Source: an uncultured Bacteroidales bacterium
GTDB lineage: Bacteria > Bacteroidota > Bacteroidia > Bacteroidales > P3
DNA: 10,158 nt
Assembly (NCBI GenBank): GCA_947177315.1
Contig: CAMWTX010000045.1
Coordinates: 1-10,158 of the forward strand
Reading direction: 5' to 3'
A program made the translations under genes and the position numbers. Positions within the stretch are counted from its first letter, which is position 1. Every line of letters starts with the position of its first letter. Positions 6,462-10,158 of the stretch are shown in pieces. The notes beneath the pieces are model-generated. The model worked only from the letters and a program-made list of their open reading frames with translations, made no database searches and was not told where the DNA came from.

Positions 6462-8984
6462 TTATTCCTCGGTCTGTTCAGGGGTTTCCGAACCTTCCAT
6501 GCCTTCGCCTTCCGGTTCTTCATCTTCGTCCATGGCCACCTTAGCCACCGAAGCGATGGAGTCTTTGCCCTTGAGCTCGATAAGCTTCACGCCCTGGGTG
6601 GCGCGACCCACCACGCGGAGGTCTTTCACCGCCATGCGCAGGATGATGCCCGACTTGTTGATAATCATCAAATCGTCCATATCGGTAACGTCCTTGATGG
6701 CGATCAAAGCCCCGGTCTTGTCGGTGATGTTGATGGTCTTCACACCCTTTCCGCCACGGTTGGTTTCGCGGTAGTCTTCCAAGGCGGAACGTTTTCCGAA
6801 GCCCTTTTCGGAAACCACCAGCACATCGCTGTTCTGAGTCGGGTCAATACAGATCATGCCCACCACTTCGTCTTTTTCATCGGCCAGGCTGATACCGCGA
6901 ACCCCCGACGCACCACGTCCCATAGGGCGCACCTTGTTTTCGGGGAAACGGATCGCCTTGCCCGAACGCAAAGCCATCATGATCACCGAAGAGTCGTTGG
7001 TAAGCTTGGCTTCGAGCAACTGGTCGCCTTCGCGCACCGTAACGGCGATGATACCGTTCTGACGGGGGCGGGAGTAGGCTTCCAAAGAAGTCTTCTTGAT
7101 GATACCCTTCTTGGTGCAGAGCACGATGTAGTTGTTGTTGATATACTCTTCGTCCTTGAGGGTCTTTACGTTGATGTAGGCCTTTACCTTGTCGTCCGAA
7201 GCGATGTTCATCAGGTTCTGCAAGGCACGGCCTTTCGACTGGCGCGAACCTTCGGGAATATCGAACACGCGCATCCAGAAACACTTGCCCTGCTCGGTAA
7301 AGAAGAGCATGTAGTTGTGCATGGAGGCCACAAAAAGGTGTTCCACAAAGTCTTCGGTACGCACGTCGGAACCCTTCATGCCCTTTCCGCCACGGTTCTG
7401 ACGGCGGTATTCCGCCAGACGGGTACGCTTGATGTAACCCATGTGCGAAATGGTGATCACCATGTCTTCGTCGGGAATCGTGTCTTCGATATTGAAATCC
7501 GCCGATTCATACACGATGCGCGTGCGGCGTTCGTCGCCGTATTTGGCCTTGATCTCAAGAATCTCTTCCTTGACTAAGGCCATACGCTTGTCTTTGTTGG
7601 CGAGCAATTCGTGGCATTCGGCGATAAAACGTTGCTTTTCGTCGTATTCGTTCTGCAGTTTCTCGCGTTCCAAACCGGTCAGCTGCCCCAGGCGCATTTC
7701 CACAATGGCCTTGGCCTGCACTTCCGAAAACTCAAACTGGCTCATCAAGCCTTGCTTGGCCTCGTCGATTGTTTTGGAAGAACGTATCAGATTGATGATT
7801 TCGTCCAAGTGATCCAAGGCCTTGAGCAAACCCGCCAAAATATGGGCCCGGGCTTCGGCTTCGGCCAAACGGAACTTGGTTCTGCGCACCACCACTTCGT
7901 GGCGGTGTTCCACAAAATTAGAAATCAAATCCTTGAGATTCAACAAGCAAGGTTTGCCATGCACCAGCGCGATGTTGTTGACGCTGAAAGAGGTCTGCAA
8001 GGCAGACTGCTGGTAGAGTTTGTTGAGCACCACGTTGGGAACGGCGTCATGGCGGAGGTCGAACACGATACGTACGTCGCGTTTGGATTCATCGCGGATA
8101 TCCACAATGCCGTCAATGCGCTTGTCGGTTACCAGACTGGCAATCTTCTGAATCATCTCCGACTTGTTCACCATATAGGGAATGGAGCGGATGATAATCT
8201 GGTTGCGGCCGCTGTCGGTGGTTTCTATCTCGGCTTCCCCGCGAATCACGATGCGGCCCGTACCGGTCATGAACGCGTCGCGCACGCCGTCGTAGCCGTA
8301 AATCACGCCGCCCGTGGGAAAATCAGGCGCCTTGACGTACTGCATCAGTTCCTCAACGGTAATGTCGTTGTTGTCGATATAGGCGGCAATGCCGTCGCAG
8401 ACCTCGCTCATATTGTGCGGCGCCATATTGGTGGCCATCCCCACGGCGATACCCGACGAACCGTTTACCAACAGATGGGGAATGCGGGCGGGCAACACCA
8501 CCGGTTCCTTTTCCAACTCATCGAAGTTGGGCTGCATATCCACCGTATCTTCGTCTATGTCTTCGAGCATGGCTTCGGCCAGCTTGCGCATCTTGGCTTC
8601 GGTATAACGCATGGCCGCCGGCGGGTCATTGTCGATGGATCCGAAGTTACCCTGGCCATCGACCAAAGGATAACGCATCGACCAATCCTGCGCCATACGC
8701 ACCAAGGCTCCGTAAATGGAACTGTCGCCGTGGGGGTGGTACTTACCGAGCACTTCCCCCACCACCCTGGCAGACTTCTTGTAGCCGCCCGTGGAGGTTA
8801 CCCCGGCTCTGCTCATGGCATAGAGGATACGCCGGTGAACCGGCTTCATACCGTCGCGCACATCGGGCAAGGCGCGCGCCACGATAACCGACATAGAGTA
8901 GTCGATATAGGCCGACTGCATCTGCTTTTCGATCTCAACCGGCACGATCCTTCCCTGTCCTTCTGTCTCTTCCTTTTCTTCCAT
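6462..8984 (-). CDS. gyrA: DNA gyrase subunit A
   Basis: An 840-residue, full-length GyrA. With GyrB it forms the A2B2 type II topoisomerase that introduces negative supercoils using ATP. The N-terminal breakage-reunion domain (about 12-500) carries the quinolone-binding segment HPHGDSSIYGALVRM (83-97) and the catalytic Arg126-Tyr127 in AAMRYTEAKM; Tyr127 corresponds to E. coli Tyr122, an offset of five. The C-terminal beta-pinwheel (about 505-815) starts with the GyrA box QNRGGKG (529-535), which distinguishes GyrA from ParC and is needed for DNA wrapping; a second related motif TNRGGKG occurs at 741-747. The last 23 residues are strongly acidic. Ser88 (E. coli Ser83) is wild type, but residue 92 is Gly where E. 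coli has Asp87. ATG at 8984 gives the standard N-terminus (IVPVEIEKQMQSAYIDYSM); upstream is purine-rich without a clear Shine-Dalgarno. Confidence 0.98.
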   Translation of the reverse strand: MEEKEETEGQGRIVPVEIEKQMQSAYIDYSMSVIVARALPDVRDGMKPVHRRILYAMSRAGVTSTGGYKKSARVVGEVLGKYHPHGDSSIYGALVRMAQDWSMRYPLVDGQGNFGSIDNDPPAAMRYTEAKMRKLAEAMLEDIDEDTVDMQPNFDELEKEPVVLPARIPHLLVNGSSGIAVGMATNMAPHNMSEVCDGIAAYIDNNDITVEELMQYVKAPDFPTGGVIYGYDGVRDAFMTGTGRIVIRGEAEIETTDSGRNQIIIRSIPYMVNKSEMIQKIASLVTDKRIDGIVDIRDESKRDVRIVFDLRHDAVPNVVLNKLYQQSALQTSFSVNNIALVHGKPCLLNLKDLISNFVEHRHEVVVRRTKFRLAEAEARAHILAGLLKALDHLDEIINLIRSSKTIDEAKQGLMSQFEFSEVQAKAIVEMRLGQLTGLEREKLQNEYDEKQRFIAECHELLANKDKRMALVKEEILEIKAKYGDERRTRIVYESADFNIEDTIPDEDMVITISHMGYIKRTRLAEYRRQNRGGKGMKGSDVRTEDFVEHLFVASMHNYMLFFTEQGKCFWMRVFDIPEGSRQSKGRALQNLMNIASDDKVKAYINVKTLKDEEYINNNYIVLCTKKGIIKKTSLEAYSRPRQNGIIAVTVREGDQLLEAKLTNDSSVIMMALRSGKAIRFPENKVRPMGRGASGVRGISLADEKDEVVGMICIDPTQNSDVLVVSEKGFGKRSALEDYRETNRGGKGVKTINITDKTGALIAIKDVTDMDDLMIINKSGIILRMAVKDLRVVGRATQGVKLIELKGKDSIASVAKVAMDEDEEPEGEGMEGSETPEQTEE

Positions 8985-9034
8985 TTTCTCTTATCTTTCT
9001 ATAAATGTGCTACTTCTATATTTGCAACAAACTA

Positions 9035-9066
9035 CGAAATTACAAAATCCAACGAGAATTAACAAG
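9035..9066 (-). promoter_or_regulatory. Candidate Bacteroidota-type promoter for gyrA
   Basis: On the minus strand CTTG (9066-9063) and TAATTTCG (9042-9035) are separated by 20 bp. They approximate the Bacteroides -33 TTTG and -7 TAnnTTTG boxes, with one mismatch each. This would give a leader of about 45 nt for gyrA. An overlapping alternative is TTTG at 9075-9072 with GGATTTTG at 9050-9043 (spacer 21), which lacks the TA. Both are weak matches in an AT-rich region and only transcript mapping can choose. Confidence 0.3.
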
Positions 9067-9190
9067 CGATCCAAAGTTAAGTTTTCTATAGTCTAAGATG
9101 GCGATTAAAAAGTACGACAGGACTATGAAGTTCTATTTTCTTCTTCCATTTTGAGTTTATTTGGCCAATTCCGACTGATTTTTAATCAAT

Positions 9191-10158
9191 TCATAATTTT
9201 TCCGTGGTGGCCCGTTCTTTCGTTGTCCCCGGGCTATACATTTGTTTGTTCCGCTGACGGGCGAGTGAACTGCCGAAATTATAGACAAACGAAACGTCCA
9301 CACGCCGGAACCACCGTGTTGTCAAAGCGCTATATTCAACCCCCTCTATCATCGAAACCTTTTCGATTTTCCTGTTCAATAGAATGTAGGGAACGGAGAT
9401 TTTCAACCTGCAACATTTCCCGAAGTCTTTCTGCACCGCTACACCCAAGGAATAAAACTGAGAGGTCTTATAAAATAAGTCTTTGTAGGGTGCTGTGTAG
9501 AAGGCGTTTATCACTATCTTCCACTTCAAGGGAAGATACAGGCCTAAGGCGGCGCTTCCGTCAAAACCCCACATATCCGATTTTCCATAATGCCCGTCTT
9601 GATAGAAACGATAGAAAACCTCTCCGTAAAAGGCGAAGCGCAACCAGTCTTTCACCATCCAAAATGTGGTTTTCCCCCACAATTTCGTTGTCTGCTTGTG
9701 TTGAATTTCGGAAAATGTTGAGATGAGATTTTCCCCCTCCCAACGATAGAATGCGGAGGGTGAATTTTGGCTCCACACATAAGAAACACCTACCGAATGA
9801 GAATTTCCGAGCATCTGTGTCAGATAAACTTTATTCTGATACTCGGGGGCAACACCTCCCCCTGTGTAAAAAATATGTTCCCCCTCCGTATAGACAAAAG
9901 GCGTGTAGTTGTTCATCGTGGGACGGAACACGCTGCGAAGATAGCCTCCATTGAGACTGAACCCCGATTTGGGGAAATTATACCCGATGTCGAGAGATGG
10001 GAAATAGTCGTGATAGCCGTCTTTATCCAATACCGCCCATTCGTAACGAAATCCTGCGGTTATATCCAAACAATCCCAAAACTCCCCGAAAAACTCCGTA
10101 TACCCCCCCGCTATCGATTCTTTATAGTCAAAAGGTTGATTTTTGATAAGCCCCTGAT
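9191..10158 (-). CDS. Outer-membrane beta-barrel protein of the TonB-dependent receptor type, C-terminal part (5' end outside window)
   Basis: The frame is open from the right window edge for 321 codons to TGA at 9191-9193. The TTG at 10069 is not a start: 29 further codons upstream continue the fold without a stop. The visible part opens with FDYKESIAGGYTEFFGEFW followed by DITAGFRYEW, the pattern of the outer-membrane beta-barrel family (OMP_b-brl_3 like) where an F-x-Y-x-E-x-I-x-A strand is followed by an A-G-x-R-Y-E strand. The remainder is alternating, aromatic-rich strands with short loops, such as SLDIGYNF, SLNGGYLRSVFRPT and GEVFYRFYQDG; it ends with DVSFVYNFG, the usual last strand, plus an unusually long polar tail of about 27 residues. 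The plug and any carboxypeptidase-like N-terminal domain would lie outside the window. The ligand is unknown. No clear terminator follows before gyrA. Confidence 0.8.
   Translation of the reverse strand, partial: QGLIKNQPFDYKESIAGGYTEFFGEFWDCLDITAGFRYEWAVLDKDGYHDYFPSLDIGYNFPKSGFSLNGGYLRSVFRPTMNNYTPFVYTEGEHIFYTGGGVAPEYQNKVYLTQMLGNSHSVGVSYVWSQNSPSAFYRWEGENLISTFSEIQHKQTTKLWGKTTFWMVKDWLRFAFYGEVFYRFYQDGHYGKSDMWGFDGSAALGLYLPLKWKIVINAFYTAPYKDLFYKTSQFYSLGVAVQKDFGKCCRLKISVPYILLNRKIEKVSMIEGVEYSALTTRWFRRVDVSFVYNFGSSLARQRNKQMYSPGTTKERATTEKL

Noticed and set aside
7611..9062. A 483-codon open frame on the plus strand, antisense to gyrA
   Set aside because: It overlaps gyrA and its promoter region, and its composition (many His, Val, Gly) mirrors gyrA codon use. 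No domain is recognisable.
9088..9126. Hairpin ATAGTC/GACTAT as a terminator for the barrel gene
   Set aside because: Only 6 bp of stem around a 27-base loop and AT-rich; too weak to call.

Overview
The window looks like chromosomal DNA from a member of the Bacteroidota, most likely the Bacteroidales. The evidence is a GyrA with a Bacteroidota-style N-terminal domain, a TlpA-like lipoprotein thioredoxin with a long N-terminal extension, a CtpA-type S41 protease, a periplasmic TPR protein next to gyrA, the C-terminal half of an outer-membrane barrel of the TonB-dependent type, and weak Shine-Dalgarno signals throughout. Base composition of the core genes is moderately high (about 55-58% G+C in lines I sampled), and the last kilobase is visibly lower. 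The genus cannot be fixed from this window.

Layout, left to right. Positions 1-89 (+) are the last 28 codons of a fabG-type reductase. Next comes a compact inverted-repeat element of about 154 bp (88-241), bounded by a 7-bp direct repeat. A 694-residue membrane-anchored VWA protein begins exactly at the right-hand direct repeat (245-2329, +). A strong bidirectional terminator (2344-2393) separates this rightward block from everything else, which is on the minus strand.

The minus strand, read in the direction of transcription from the right edge, holds: the C-terminal part of an outer-membrane beta-barrel protein (10158-9191, open at the window edge); gyrA (8984-6462) with a TPR protein 39 bp behind it (6422-5274), probably one transcript ending at a hairpin and T-run terminator (5256-5221); then ctp (5204-3591) and a TlpA-like lipoprotein (3588-2413), separated by only 2 bp and almost certainly co-transcribed, ending at the shared bidirectional terminator.

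Functionally this is mostly housekeeping: fatty-acid synthesis, DNA supercoiling, and envelope protein processing and redox. I see no CRISPR array, phage, toxin-antitoxin or defence system. The points most worth a second look are the MITE-like element between fabG and the VWA gene, the Gly at the E. coli Asp87-equivalent position of GyrA, the terminator hairpin lying directly on the ctp leader, and the uncharacterised VWA/GATase-like protein.
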